NCBI RefSeq assembly: GCF_030160455.1
Contig: NZ_BSOJ01000032.1
Coordinates: 62,001 to 126,000, forward strand
DNA from: Limnobacter litoralis
GTDB taxonomy: Bacteria > Pseudomonadota > Gammaproteobacteria > Burkholderiales > Burkholderiaceae_B
DNA: 64,000 nt
Direction: 5' to 3'
The position numbers and the translations under genes were made by a program. The notes beneath the pieces were generated by a model, which was given only the letters and a program-made list of their open reading frames with translations, was not told the origin of the DNA and did not search any database. Shown here piece by piece: positions 1-8,103 of the stretch (position 1 is its first letter; each line of letters opens with the position of its first letter).

Positions 1-150
1 GCCATGGGCTACAGCGAAGGTCAGTACCCGGTGGCTGAACGGGTCGGTGCCAGCACGGTCAGCCTGCCTCTGTTTCCCGGCATGTCGCCCGAAGACGTCG
101 ACCGTGTCTGTGAAGCCCTTGAACAAGTAATGAAGGAAGCCCTTGCATGA
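1..150 (+). CDS. arnB: ArnB C-terminus (UDP-Ara4O aminotransferase), partial
   Basis: Only the last 49 codons are in the window; the gene begins to the left of it. The fragment ends in a PLFPGMSPEDVDRV stretch followed by a short helix, which is the usual C-terminal end of DegT/DnrJ/EryC1/StrS PLP-dependent sugar aminotransferases. In the Ara4N pathway ArnB converts UDP-4-keto-arabinose to UDP-L-Ara4N. Its TGA overlaps the ATG of arnC (ATGA), so the two are translationally coupled. The family call comes from the motif and the arn neighbours together; the fragment alone would be weak. Confidence 0.8.
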   Translation, partial: AMGYSEGQYPVAERVGASTVSLPLFPGMSPEDVDRVCEALEQVMKEALA

Positions 151-1106
151 GCATGGACCCCATGATTGAAACGGCAGTTGAACTGTCGGTGGTCATTCCC
201 GTCTACAACGAAGAACTGGTGCTGAAGGCGCTGTTTGATCGACTGTACCCCGCACTGGATGCGTTGGACGTACGCTACGAGGTGGTGTTTGTCAACGACG
301 GCAGCAAAGACAAATCTGCGGCCTTGCTGGCGGAGCAGTTTCGCCATCGTCCCGACGAGACCCGCGTCATTCTGTTCAACGGCAATTACGGCCAGCACAG
401 GGCCATTCTGGCTGGCTTTGCCCACACCCGTGGTGCGCGTGTGGTTACCCTGGACGCCGACCTGCAAAACCCGCCCGAAGACATCGCCTTGTTGTTGGCC
501 GAAATGGACAAGGGGCACGATTACGTCGGTTCCATTCGCCGCCAGGCCAACCACGCCCTGTGGCGCACGGTGGCCAGCAAGGCCATGAACCGCCTGCGGG
601 AAAAGATCACCAAGATCAAGATGACTGACCAGGGCTGCATGATGCGCGCCTACAGCCGTGCCATCATTGATTCCATCAATGCCTGCAACGAGGCCAGCAC
701 CTACATTCCTGCACTGGCGTATTCGTTTTCCCAAAACCCGACCGAGGTGGTGGTCGGGCATGCGGATCGCGAAGCGGGTGAATCCAAGTATTCCCTGTAC
801 AGCCTGATCCGCCTGAACTTCGACCTGATGACCGGCTTTTCCATCTTGCCGCTGCAAGCGTTTTCAATGCTGGGCATGGCCGTGTCGTTTTTCTCGGGTT
901 TGCTGGTGGTTTATCTGGCCCTGCGCCGCCTCATTGTTGGCCCTGAAGAGGGCGGTGTGTTTACTCTGTTTGGCATTGCGTTTTTCCTGATCGGCTTGTG
1001 TCTGTTTGGCATTGGCCTGTTGGGTGAATACATTGGTCGCATCTACGTCGACGTGCGCCAGCGCCCCCGTTACATGATCGCTGAAGTGCTGGAAAAGCGC
1101 CCATGA
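147..1106 (+). CDS. arnC: Undecaprenyl-phosphate Ara4FN transferase ArnC
   Basis: Family-2 glycosyltransferase of 319 aa that moves formylated aminoarabinose from UDP onto undecaprenyl phosphate at the inner membrane face. The N-terminal catalytic domain shows VVIPVYNEE, VFVNDGSKD and a DAD metal/nucleotide site at residues 103-105. Two hydrophobic helices lie at about residues 235-260 and 270-295, followed by a basic C-terminus with GEYIGRIY, as in ArnC/DPM1-like enzymes. The length fits the family (about 320). The start overlaps the arnB stop and the stop overlaps the start of the formyltransferase gene. Polymyxin-resistance type lipid A modification is the known role of the pathway. Confidence 0.92.
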   Translation: MSMDPMIETAVELSVVIPVYNEELVLKALFDRLYPALDALDVRYEVVFVNDGSKDKSAALLAEQFRHRPDETRVILFNGNYGQHRAILAGFAHTRGARVVTLDADLQNPPEDIALLLAEMDKGHDYVGSIRRQANHALWRTVASKAMNRLREKITKIKMTDQGCMMRAYSRAIIDSINACNEASTYIPALAYSFSQNPTEVVVGHADREAGESKYSLYSLIRLNFDLMTGFSILPLQAFSMLGMAVSFFSGLLVVYLALRRLIVGPEEGGVFTLFGIAFFLIGLCLFGIGLLGEYIGRIYVDVRQRPRYMIAEVLEKRP

Positions 1107-2026
1107 GCAGCGCGATCGTTTTTGCCTATCACAACGTAGGCGTGCGGTGCCTGAAAGTGCTGATGGCCGCTGGCGTTGACATACGCCTGGTGGTGACCCA
1201 CAAAGCAGACCCGAATGAGAACATCTGGTTTCAGAGTGTTGAGCAGGTTTGCGTGGATTACGATTTGCCGCATCTCATCGCCGAGGATGTGTCACTGCCT
1301 GTTCTTCAAGAAAAGGCGGCCGCTTGCACCCCCGATTTTTTGTTCAGCTTTTACTACCGCAACATGCTGGGTGCTGATTTTCTGGCGATTCCCGCCAAAG
1401 GCGCCTACAACATGCACGGCTCCCTTCTGCCGGCTTTCCGAGGCCGCGCCCCCGTCAATTGGGCCGTCTTGAAAGGGGCCACCGAAACCGGTGCCAGTCT
1501 GCATGCCATGGAGGTCAAGCCCGACAAAGGCGCTGTGGTGGCTCAGGTGCCAGTGCCCATTCTGCCCGACGACACTGCGGCCGAGGTGTTTGACAAAGTG
1601 GCGGTGGCCGCTGAGTTGTGCTTACATGGCGTTTTACCCGCCTTGCTGGCTGGCAAGGCCCCCCACGTCGAGCAGGACCACACCAAAGCCAGTTATTACG
1701 GCCGGCGAACGCCAGCCGATGGCGCGGTCAATTGGTCTGACAACGCGCAAACCATTCACAATATGGTGCGTGCGTTAACCCATCCTTACCCCGGCGCGTT
1801 TACTGACACCGTTCACGGCAAGTTGTTTTTGTGGCGCACCCGTGTGCTTACGCAGACGATGAATATTAAGCCGGGTGTGATGCAGGTGGATGCCATGCAC
1901 CGCGTGGTTTGCAACCCCGGCGGGGGCGGTACACTGCAGGTGTTGAATGCGCAGTTGAATGGCGAAACGCTGGATGCAGCGGCCTTGATGGCACGGTTTC
2001 AGGGCAGCTTGAAGTTGCCCCTTTGA
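1103..2026 (+). CDS. arnA: UDP-Ara4N formyltransferase (ArnA N-terminal half as separate gene)
   Basis: Stand-alone 307-aa formyltransferase corresponding to the first half of enterobacterial ArnA. It formylates UDP-L-Ara4N using 10-formyl-THF. The catalytic triad of this fold is visible as Asn103 and His105 in YNMHGSLLP and Asp141, nearly the same numbers as in E. coli ArnA (102, 104, 140, from memory). The C-terminal part (about residues 200-307) fits the OB-fold formyltransferase domain. It starts in an ATGA overlap with arnC. The second ArnA activity is a separate downstream gene, so this is a split rather than a truncated ArnA. Confidence 0.88.
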   Translation: MSSAIVFAYHNVGVRCLKVLMAAGVDIRLVVTHKADPNENIWFQSVEQVCVDYDLPHLIAEDVSLPVLQEKAAACTPDFLFSFYYRNMLGADFLAIPAKGAYNMHGSLLPAFRGRAPVNWAVLKGATETGASLHAMEVKPDKGAVVAQVPVPILPDDTAAEVFDKVAVAAELCLHGVLPALLAGKAPHVEQDHTKASYYGRRTPADGAVNWSDNAQTIHNMVRALTHPYPGAFTDTVHGKLFLWRTRVLTQTMNIKPGVMQVDAMHRVVCNPGGGGTLQVLNAQLNGETLDAAALMARFQGSLKLPL

Positions 2027-2053
2027 ATTTTAATTTTTGAGAGCACCAAACAC

Positions 2054-3097
2054 ATGAAAAAGATCCTGATTCTTGGGGTGAACGGCTTCATTGGCCACCA
2101 CCTGACACGCCGCATCATCGAGTCCACCGACTGGGAAATTTACGGCATGGACATGTACAGCAACCGCGTGTCCGAATTTCTGGATCACCCGCGGTTCAAG
2201 TTTTTTGAGGGTGACATCACCATCAACAAAGAGTGGGTTGAATACCACGTCAAAAAGTGCGATGTGGTGCTGCCCTTGGTGGCCATTGCCACGCCTGCCA
2301 CGTATGTGAAAGACCCGCTTCGTGTGTTTGAGCTGGACTTCGAGGCCAACCTGCCCATCGTGAAATCGTGTGTGAAGTATGGCAAGCGTGTGGTGTTTCC
2401 ATCCACCTCCGAGGTGTATGGCATGTGCAAAGACGAAAGCTTTGATCCCTATGAATCAGAGCTGGTGTATGGCCCGATCAACAAGCCCCGCTGGATTTAC
2501 GCCTGTTCCAAGCAATTGATGGATCGCGTGATTGCCGCGTATGGTCAGCAAGGTGCTCTTGATTACACCCTGTTCAGACCGTTTAACTGGATTGGCGGTG
2601 GTCTGGACTCCATTCACACCCCGAAGGAAGGTTCAAGCCGCGTGATCACCCAGTTTTTGGGTCACATCGCCCGTGGCGAAACGATCACCCTGGTAGACGG
2701 CGGCTTGCAAAAGCGCAGCTTCACCTACATCGATGATGGCATTGCCGCCTTGATCAAAATCATCGACAACAAAGACGGCGCTGCGTCGCAGAAGATCTAC
2801 AACATCGGCAACCCGGCCAACGATTATTCCATCAAAGACTTGCTGGACATGATGTTGGCAACCGCGGCCAAGTACCCGGAGTTCGCGGCAGGTTTGGCCA
2901 AGGTGAAAGTGGAAGTGACCTCTTCCGACAACTACTACGGCAAAGGCTATCAGGACGTGAAAAGCCGGGTGCCCAGCATCACCAACACGTGCGAAGAACT
3001 GGACTGGAAACCCACCACCAACATGCAGGATTCTCTGGATGGCATTTTTGAATACTACCGCCACGAGATCAAGCAAGCTGCGGACTTGATGGACTAA
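2054..3097 (+). CDS. arnA: UDP-glucuronate 4-oxidase/decarboxylase (ArnA C-terminal half as separate gene)
   Basis: Extended short-chain dehydrogenase of 347 aa, equivalent to the dehydrogenase half of ArnA. It oxidises and decarboxylates UDP-glucuronate to UDP-4-keto-arabinose with NAD. The Rossmann motif GVNGFIG lies at residues 8-14, the active-site region contains FPSTSEVYG, and the Tyr-x3-Lys pair is in IYACSK. The very close match to the ArnA type (FNWIGGGLDS, RSFTYIDDGI) separates it from generic UDP-sugar epimerases. The 27-bp gap after the formyltransferase contains a GAGAG-like ribosome binding site. It is probably the first committed step of the pathway encoded here. Confidence 0.88.
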   Translation: MKKILILGVNGFIGHHLTRRIIESTDWEIYGMDMYSNRVSEFLDHPRFKFFEGDITINKEWVEYHVKKCDVVLPLVAIATPATYVKDPLRVFELDFEANLPIVKSCVKYGKRVVFPSTSEVYGMCKDESFDPYESELVYGPINKPRWIYACSKQLMDRVIAAYGQQGALDYTLFRPFNWIGGGLDSIHTPKEGSSRVITQFLGHIARGETITLVDGGLQKRSFTYIDDGIAALIKIIDNKDGAASQKIYNIGNPANDYSIKDLLDMMLATAAKYPEFAAGLAKVKVEVTSSDNYYGKGYQDVKSRVPSITNTCEELDWKPTTNMQDSLDGIFEYYRHEIKQAADLMD

Positions 3098-3099
3098 GC

Positions 3100-4008
3100 A
3101 TGCGCAAGCTTCTGGCCCTGAAAGTGGATGTAGACACCTGGCGCGGCACCCGTGAAGGGGTGCTGCCTTTGGTGAATCTGTTCAACAAACACGGAGCAGG
3201 GGCAACCTTCCTGTTCAGCTTGGGGCCAGACCACACCGGGCGGGCCATCAAACGGGTTTTCAGGCCTGGTTTTTTGAGCAAAGTGTCGCGCACCTCCGTG
3301 GTAGAGCACTACGGTGTTAAAACCCTGCTGTACGGCACCCTGTTGCCTGGGCCTGACATTGGCAAACGTGAGGCGGGCTTGCTGCGGCAAGTGCGCAACG
3401 GCGGGTTTGAAACCGGTATTCACACTTGGGATCACATTGCATGGCAAGACAATGTGGTGAACAAGGGCAACGAATGGACAACCCGGCAAATGCAAAAGGC
3501 ATTTGATCGCTATCAGGAGGTGTTTGGCGAACCCCCCAAAACCCATGGCGCTGCAGGCTGGCAAATGAACGAACACGCCTACGCACTGGAAAAGCAGATG
3601 GGCATGGACTACGCGTCGGACGGGCGGGGCAGCGAAGCCTTTTTACCCTGTGATGCCACCGGGCGGGTTATTGGCGTGCCTCAGATACCCACCAATCTGC
3701 CCACCTTGGATGAACTGATCGGCCTGAACGGCATTGAAGCCGGCAATGTGCATGAAACCGTGCTGGCTTGCACTGAAAAGCCGCTTCCTCACGGGCATGT
3801 GTACACGCTGCATTCCGAGCTGGAAGGCATGAAGCTGCTGGACGTGCTGGAGCGACTCATACTCGGCTGGAAGGCCCAGGGCTATGAGTTGGTCAGCACG
3901 CGCACCCTGTTTGAGCAACTCGATGTTCAAAGCCTGCCAAGGCTTCGTGTCGGCATGGGTGAAATTCCGGGCCGCAGTGGGCAGGTTGCCGTGGCGTTTG
4001 CCACTTAA
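3100..4008 (+). CDS. arnD: Ara4FN-undecaprenyl-phosphate deformylase ArnD
   Basis: Polysaccharide-deacetylase-fold (CE4) enzyme of 302 aa that removes the formyl group after transfer to undecaprenyl phosphate, trapping Ara4N on the carrier. Metal and catalytic motifs are visible: Asp in LKVDVDTWRG near the N-terminus, and the HTWDH motif near residues 108-112. The length is typical of ArnD. It follows the dehydrogenase gene after 2 bases, so it is the last gene of this arn run. arnT, arnE and arnF are not found downstream in the window. Confidence 0.9.
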   Translation: MRKLLALKVDVDTWRGTREGVLPLVNLFNKHGAGATFLFSLGPDHTGRAIKRVFRPGFLSKVSRTSVVEHYGVKTLLYGTLLPGPDIGKREAGLLRQVRNGGFETGIHTWDHIAWQDNVVNKGNEWTTRQMQKAFDRYQEVFGEPPKTHGAAGWQMNEHAYALEKQMGMDYASDGRGSEAFLPCDATGRVIGVPQIPTNLPTLDELIGLNGIEAGNVHETVLACTEKPLPHGHVYTLHSELEGMKLLDVLERLILGWKAQGYELVSTRTLFEQLDVQSLPRLRVGMGEIPGRSGQVAVAFAT

Positions 4009-4088
4009 AGCCCAAGTGAACCCCCTCAGGGGAACCAACCCCTTAAAAATTGATACACAGCGCACCTTTCCTCATCAGGAGTCGTGCC

Positions 4089-4907
4089 ATGTTCAGTTCT
4101 GATCTTGCCGCAGTTCGTCCCATTCCCGACCGTTTGCAGGCCGTAAAAATCCTGCATGAGTACACCGACGACGACGGTTTTTCCCGGGCACGTGAATATG
4201 AGGTGCCGGCCACCGAATGGGCCAACGACTGCGTGAAATCACTGTTGACCAACATCACCGCACAAGCCAATAGTCGCCACAGACGAGCCTGGCAATACAA
4301 CAATGAGCTTGTATCCAGGGTTGATCATTTGCATCGTTCCAATGTACCTGTCGAGGCCCTGCAGGTGATCCGTCAGTTGCATGCTGACTTGCACCAAAGC
4401 GATGTGAAGGAGTTCATGGACAGTTACGCCGCTTTCACTTTGGGTCAAAGGTTCAACCTGGCAGGGTATGACGGCAATGGACGAGAAACCGGTGCCGACA
4501 TGCTTCACAAAGCGCATCATCCGACTGGCCTTTTCAAGGCAAGAAAAACCCGCGAAAGGCTTGCTGAGCTGCAGCGCAGCAAGCCAATGACGCTCAGCAA
4601 CACCCGGTATGTGTTCAGACTGCCTTTTTATGAGCAGCGTCTGAACGAATTGCTGTGGCGCGCCGCGCGTCCAGTGACCGACCAGCAGCGTGAAGTGCTT
4701 GACTTCGAAATCCAGAAGATGGCCCTCATCCTAGCTGGTGCAACACCTGAGCACCTGTTGAGAGCCAATCAGGGCGAAGTGGTCAAGCGAATTGTCGGCG
4801 TACTCCAGCCTGCGGGTGCTGATCAGGGGGGCAATAGAATGCACACGGCGGCCAGCAGGCTCGGTGTGTTGAGTGACCTGTTTCAGCAGTTAAATGTGCG
4901 CGCTTAA
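4089..4907 (+). CDS. Hypothetical protein, no family recognised
   Basis: I do not recognise this 272-aa protein. The ATG at 4089 was chosen over an in-frame TTG at 4050 because an AGGAG site sits 7 bases before it. There is no signal peptide or membrane segment. The protein is soluble, rich in Arg, Gln and Leu, and looks mostly helical; it has a His-rich patch (DMLHKAHHPTGLF) near residue 143 and a run of basic residues after it. It stands alone, 80 bp after arnD and before a 210-bp AT-rich gap, so nothing in its context suggests a function. Codon use looks like its neighbours. Confidence 0.7.
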   Translation: MFSSDLAAVRPIPDRLQAVKILHEYTDDDGFSRAREYEVPATEWANDCVKSLLTNITAQANSRHRRAWQYNNELVSRVDHLHRSNVPVEALQVIRQLHADLHQSDVKEFMDSYAAFTLGQRFNLAGYDGNGRETGADMLHKAHHPTGLFKARKTRERLAELQRSKPMTLSNTRYVFRLPFYEQRLNELLWRAARPVTDQQREVLDFEIQKMALILAGATPEHLLRANQGEVVKRIVGVLQPAGADQGGNRMHTAASRLGVLSDLFQQLNVRA

Positions 4908-5119
4908 TCGTGAAATTCGACTGTGTACACTTACTTTTTTCAGGTATTTTGAACACACCATAAAAATTGATGGTAACTCAACTCATTGTTTAAATTGTAT
5001 TTTTTTCTATTAATAAAAAAATTTTAAAAATTTTCGAAGTAATAGATTGCGCCTTCTAGATTTTTTCTGGTTTAATTAGTGCACAGATGTTCACCAATTA
5101 AAAATCAAAAAGGTGCTTT
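4908..5119. other. AT-rich intergenic region with promoter-like sequence
   Basis: A 212-bp gap far richer in A and T than its surroundings. It contains long A and T runs between about 4980 and 5040 that could form bent DNA or an UP-like element, and ends in a large dyad (5071-5102) before the reductase gene. No open reading frame or RNA gene is apparent. A promoter for the reductase-desaturase operon very probably lies here, but I cannot fix one -35/-10 pair with confidence. Confidence 0.5.
5071..5102. promoter_or_regulatory. 32-bp dyad, FabR/DesT-like operator candidate
   Basis: Imperfect palindrome centred at 5086/5087. The inner part is GTGCACA-GA-TGTTCAC (5079-5094) and the outer arms are TTTAATT (5071-5077) and AATTAAA (5096-5102). 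13 of 16 position pairs match. TetR-type regulators of unsaturated fatty acid genes (FabR, DesT) bind sites of the GTGnACA...TGTnCAC type, as I recall. The site lies 18 bp before the reductase start, where a repressor could block transcription of the desaturase operon. Confidence 0.5.
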
Positions 5120-6226
5120 ATGAGAACTTTCAGCCAACTTTCCAGCCGAATTCTTCGTGGGTTGAGCTCCATTCTTGGAGACGAAGCCGTCGACTTCTGG
5201 CGTGAGCAGGCCGGTGCATTGTCCAGTCAAAACCGTTGCTTGGCAAGGGTTTGCGCTAAAACGCAGGAGACTGCGGACACATTCAGTTTCACCCTTGAGT
5301 TCAATGAACTCTTCGCGGGTTTCAAGGCGGGCCAGCATTTGAACGTTTCAGTGAACATCCATGAAATGGTGTACACCCGTTCATACAGTTTCAGCGCCCA
5401 CGCCGACCAACCTCGCACCGCACGCATCACCGTCAAACGTGTACCAAGCGGCAAGGTAAGCGGCCACCTGTGCGATCAAGTGCAAGTGGGCGATTTGCTG
5501 GAGGTGGGGCAGGCATTCGGTGAAATGACGCTTGAAGACACCCAGGCACTTACCAGTGAAGGCCTGCTTTTTCTGGCCGCTGGCAGCGGTGTAACCCCCT
5601 TCATGGGTTTGGTGGAGGAGTTGGCAACACAGGGATTTCCGGTGCCTGCCACGCTGTGCTTCTGGGCCCGCACCCCGGCTGACCTGATTTACGACGCACG
5701 TTTTGAAGAACTCGCAAATCTGAACGCCAATTTCAACTACGTCCGCATTGTTGAGGCAGACGCCAATCTGGCTCGCGGTGACCTGCTGGGTCGTCCTTCA
5801 CTGGTGCATTTGAACCAGGGTTGCCCCGATTGGCAGCAGCGCCAGGTGATGGCTTGCGGCCCCGACGGGTTCATGAAGGCGATCGACAGCCTGTGCAAGG
5901 GCAAAGTGGCGGCATTCCATGCTGAATCGTTCAGCCCCATGGTGCCAGTGCTTGACGACGCTGAAGTGCGTGAGGTCGAGGTGACCCTGACCCGCTCAAA
6001 CCGCATTGTCAAAGTGGCGTCCAACAAACCCCTGCTGAAGGCTTTGCAAGAGCATGGCATTAACCCCAAGCATGGCTGTGGCATGGGCATTTGCAACACC
6101 TGTTCATGCGAGAAAGTCAGCGGCACCACCCGCAACCTGCAAAACGGCACCGCCTGCTCGGCTGGCAACGCCGCCGTCCGAATTTGCGTCAATGCAGCCC
6201 AGTCTGCTGTGTCGCTTGACCTTTAA
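5120..6226 (+). CDS. Ferredoxin-type flavin oxidoreductase for the desaturase
   Basis: 368-aa electron-transfer protein with an FAD-binding barrel (RSYSFSA motif, about residue 93), a pyridine-nucleotide domain (GSGVTPF, about residue 156) and a C-terminal plant-type [2Fe-2S] domain with Cys320, Cys325, Cys328 and Cys356 (C-x4-C-x2-C-x27-C). It would pass electrons from NAD(P)H to a non-haem di-iron enzyme. It lies just upstream of a membrane fatty-acid desaturase, as in the DesC/DesB pair of Pseudomonas, so acyl desaturation is the likely job. Start ATG follows an AGGTG site. Confidence 0.85.
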   Translation: MRTFSQLSSRILRGLSSILGDEAVDFWREQAGALSSQNRCLARVCAKTQETADTFSFTLEFNELFAGFKAGQHLNVSVNIHEMVYTRSYSFSAHADQPRTARITVKRVPSGKVSGHLCDQVQVGDLLEVGQAFGEMTLEDTQALTSEGLLFLAAGSGVTPFMGLVEELATQGFPVPATLCFWARTPADLIYDARFEELANLNANFNYVRIVEADANLARGDLLGRPSLVHLNQGCPDWQQRQVMACGPDGFMKAIDSLCKGKVAAFHAESFSPMVPVLDDAEVREVEVTLTRSNRIVKVASNKPLLKALQEHGINPKHGCGMGICNTCSCEKVSGTTRNLQNGTACSAGNAAVRICVNAAQSAVSLDL

Positions 6227-6250
6227 AGAGAACAAAACAGGAGCTTGACC

Positions 6251-7339
6251 ATGAGACAAGACAAGGTATTGAACAAAGCACAACTCGAAGAATTTGGCGC
6301 CAAAATTGAGGCCATCCGTCAAAAGCACCTCGCCGATGTCGGTGAGAAAGACGCCCGTTACATCAAACGTGTTGAAAAAGCGGTGCGTTACACCGAAGTG
6401 GCTGGCCGTGTGATGCTGATGGCCGGGTTTTTTCCGCCCGCCTTTGTGGCAGGTACACTGTCGCTGGCCGTGTCCAAAATTCTGGACAACATGGAATTGG
6501 GCCACAATGTGATGCACGGTCAGTATGACTTCATGCAAGAGCCCCGCCTGATGGGGCAAACCTTTGAATGGGACACTTGGTGTCCGTCTGAAGCCTGGCG
6601 CTACAGCCACAACTTCCGTCACCACACTTACACCAATGTACTGGGTGAGGATCACGACGTGGGCTATGGCGTATTGCGCCTGTTCCCCGAGCAGAAATGG
6701 GAACCCCGCTTTTTGGCCAATCTGCCTATGGCGTTCATTCTGGCGGTCTTTTTTGAAAACCTGCTGGCCCTGCAAACCCTTGAAATTGAGAAGGTGTTTT
6801 CCGGTGAAAAAACCTGGAAGCAAATCTGGAAGGAATCTGTGCCCATGCGCAAGAAGGCAGGTCGACAGATTCTGAAAGACTATGTTTTCTTCCCATTGAT
6901 TGCTGGTCCATTCTTTCTGCCCGTGTTGGCGGGTAACTTCCTCGCCAATATTTTGCGCAACCTGTGGACTTTCACCATCATTTTCTGTGGTCACTTCACG
7001 GAAAATGCCGAGCTGTTCGACAAGTCTGTGCTGGACAATGAGACTCAGGCGCACTGGTATTTGCGTCAGTTGAAGGGCTCTTCAAACCTGACTGGTGGCA
7101 AGCTGTTCCACATCATGTCGGGCAACCTCAGCCACCAGATTGAGCACCACCTGTTTCCGGAAGTGCCTGCTCATCGTTACGCAGAAATGAGCGTTGAAGT
7201 GCAGGCCATTTGCAAGGAATACGGCATTCACTACAACAAGGCTTCACTACCCAAACAGTTCGGTACGGTGGTGGCCCGGCTGTTCAAGTTCTCGCTGCCT
7301 GGTCGCAATTCAAAAGCCAAGTTGGCGCACTCAGCCTAA
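6251..7339 (+). CDS. Membrane fatty-acid (acyl-CoA/acyl-lipid) desaturase
   Basis: 362-aa integral membrane di-iron desaturase. The three His boxes are present: HNVMH (about residues 85-89), HNFRHH (about 122-127) and QIEHH before LFPEVPAHRY near residue 297. The Gln in the third box is usual for the linoleoyl-CoA/front-end branch of the family, so regiospecificity cannot be read off. The ATG at 6251 has an AGGAG site 7 bases upstream; an in-frame TTG at 6245 would be too close to it. Co-transcribed with the reductase and followed by a strong terminator. Confidence 0.85.
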   Translation: MRQDKVLNKAQLEEFGAKIEAIRQKHLADVGEKDARYIKRVEKAVRYTEVAGRVMLMAGFFPPAFVAGTLSLAVSKILDNMELGHNVMHGQYDFMQEPRLMGQTFEWDTWCPSEAWRYSHNFRHHTYTNVLGEDHDVGYGVLRLFPEQKWEPRFLANLPMAFILAVFFENLLALQTLEIEKVFSGEKTWKQIWKESVPMRKKAGRQILKDYVFFPLIAGPFFLPVLAGNFLANILRNLWTFTIIFCGHFTENAELFDKSVLDNETQAHWYLRQLKGSSNLTGGKLFHIMSGNLSHQIEHHLFPEVPAHRYAEMSVEVQAICKEYGIHYNKASLPKQFGTVVARLFKFSLPGRNSKAKLAHSA

Positions 7340-7360
7340 GCTAAGTTTGTCGCGGCACAC

Positions 7361-7397
7361 TCCGGTCTGTTTTTCGTGAACAGACCGGATTTTTTTT
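7361..7397 (+). terminator. Rho-independent terminator of the desaturase operon
   Basis: Perfect 11-bp stem (7361-7371 with 7379-7389), 7-base loop, then eight T (7390-7397). It separates the desaturase operon from the two-component genes. Confidence 0.92.
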
Positions 7398-7437
7398 ATG
7401 CATACTGTTCACGTGTTGAAAATAAGGTTGCATTCAA

Positions 7438-8103
7438 ATGCGTGTGTTGCTGGTCGAAGACGACCTGATGATTGGACAGGCAGTGCAAGACGCGTTGAAA
7501 GACGCCACCCACGCCGTGGACTGGGTGCGGGACGGAAACCGCGCGCTGACCGCGCTTTCTTGCCAGTATTACGACCTTCTTCTGCTCGACTTGGGGCTGC
7601 CCGGCAAAGACGGGCTAGGGGTACTGTCGGCCTTGCGAACCCGTCAGGATGAAATTCCCGTCATCGTGCTGACAGCGCGTGACGCCTTGAGCGATCGCAT
7701 TCTCGGTTTAGACAGTGGTGCAGACGATTACCTGGTCAAACCCTTTGACATGAGCGAACTGCTGGCCCGCATGCGTGCAGTCACACGCCGCAAGGGCGGT
7801 TCTGCCACCCCGGTGCTGGGCAATGGCATTGTCAGTCTCGACCCTGCAACACGCTTGGCTCAAGTGGGGCAAGAACCCCCGGTTCTGTTGCCCAACCGTG
7901 AATTTGCGCTGCTGCAGGCATTGCTGGTTCGCCCAGGTGTCATTTTGTCGCGCAGCGAATTGGAAGACCGCATTTATGGATGGGGTGAAGAGGTCGAAAG
8001 CAACGCGGTCGAATTTCTGATTCATTCTCTTCGAAAAAAGCTGGGTAGTCAGGTCATCAAGAATGTCAGGGGGGCGGGGTGGCTGGTTTCAAGGCAGGAA
8101 TGA
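7438..8103 (+). CDS. OmpR-family response regulator (QseB/PmrA-like)
   Basis: 221-aa two-component regulator. The receiver domain has the acidic pair after LLVE, phosphoacceptor Asp51 in LLLLDLGLPG, Thr/Ala at the switch (VLTARD) and Lys101 in YLVKPF. A winged-helix OmpR/PhoB DNA-binding domain follows (about residues 127-218, ending VIKNVRGAGWLV). The sequence is closest in style to QseB/PmrA/TctD. Its stop overlaps the start of the sensor kinase gene. The nearby arn genes are typical targets of PmrA-type regulators, but a terminator and other genes lie between, so a link is only possible. Confidence 0.88.
   Translation: MRVLLVEDDLMIGQAVQDALKDATHAVDWVRDGNRALTALSCQYYDLLLLDLGLPGKDGLGVLSALRTRQDEIPVIVLTARDALSDRILGLDSGADDYLVKPFDMSELLARMRAVTRRKGGSATPVLGNGIVSLDPATRLAQVGQEPPVLLPNREFALLQALLVRPGVILSRSELEDRIYGWGEEVESNAVEFLIHSLRKKLGSQVIKNVRGAGWLVSRQE

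Noticed and set aside
4021-4060. CCCC/GGGG hairpin after arnD as a terminator
   Set aside because: Stem is only four base pairs, alternatives compete, and no proper T run follows.
6104-7054. 316-codon minus-strand open frame opposite the reductase and desaturase
   Set aside because: Lies opposite the [2Fe-2S] and His-box coding regions; low-complexity shadow composition.
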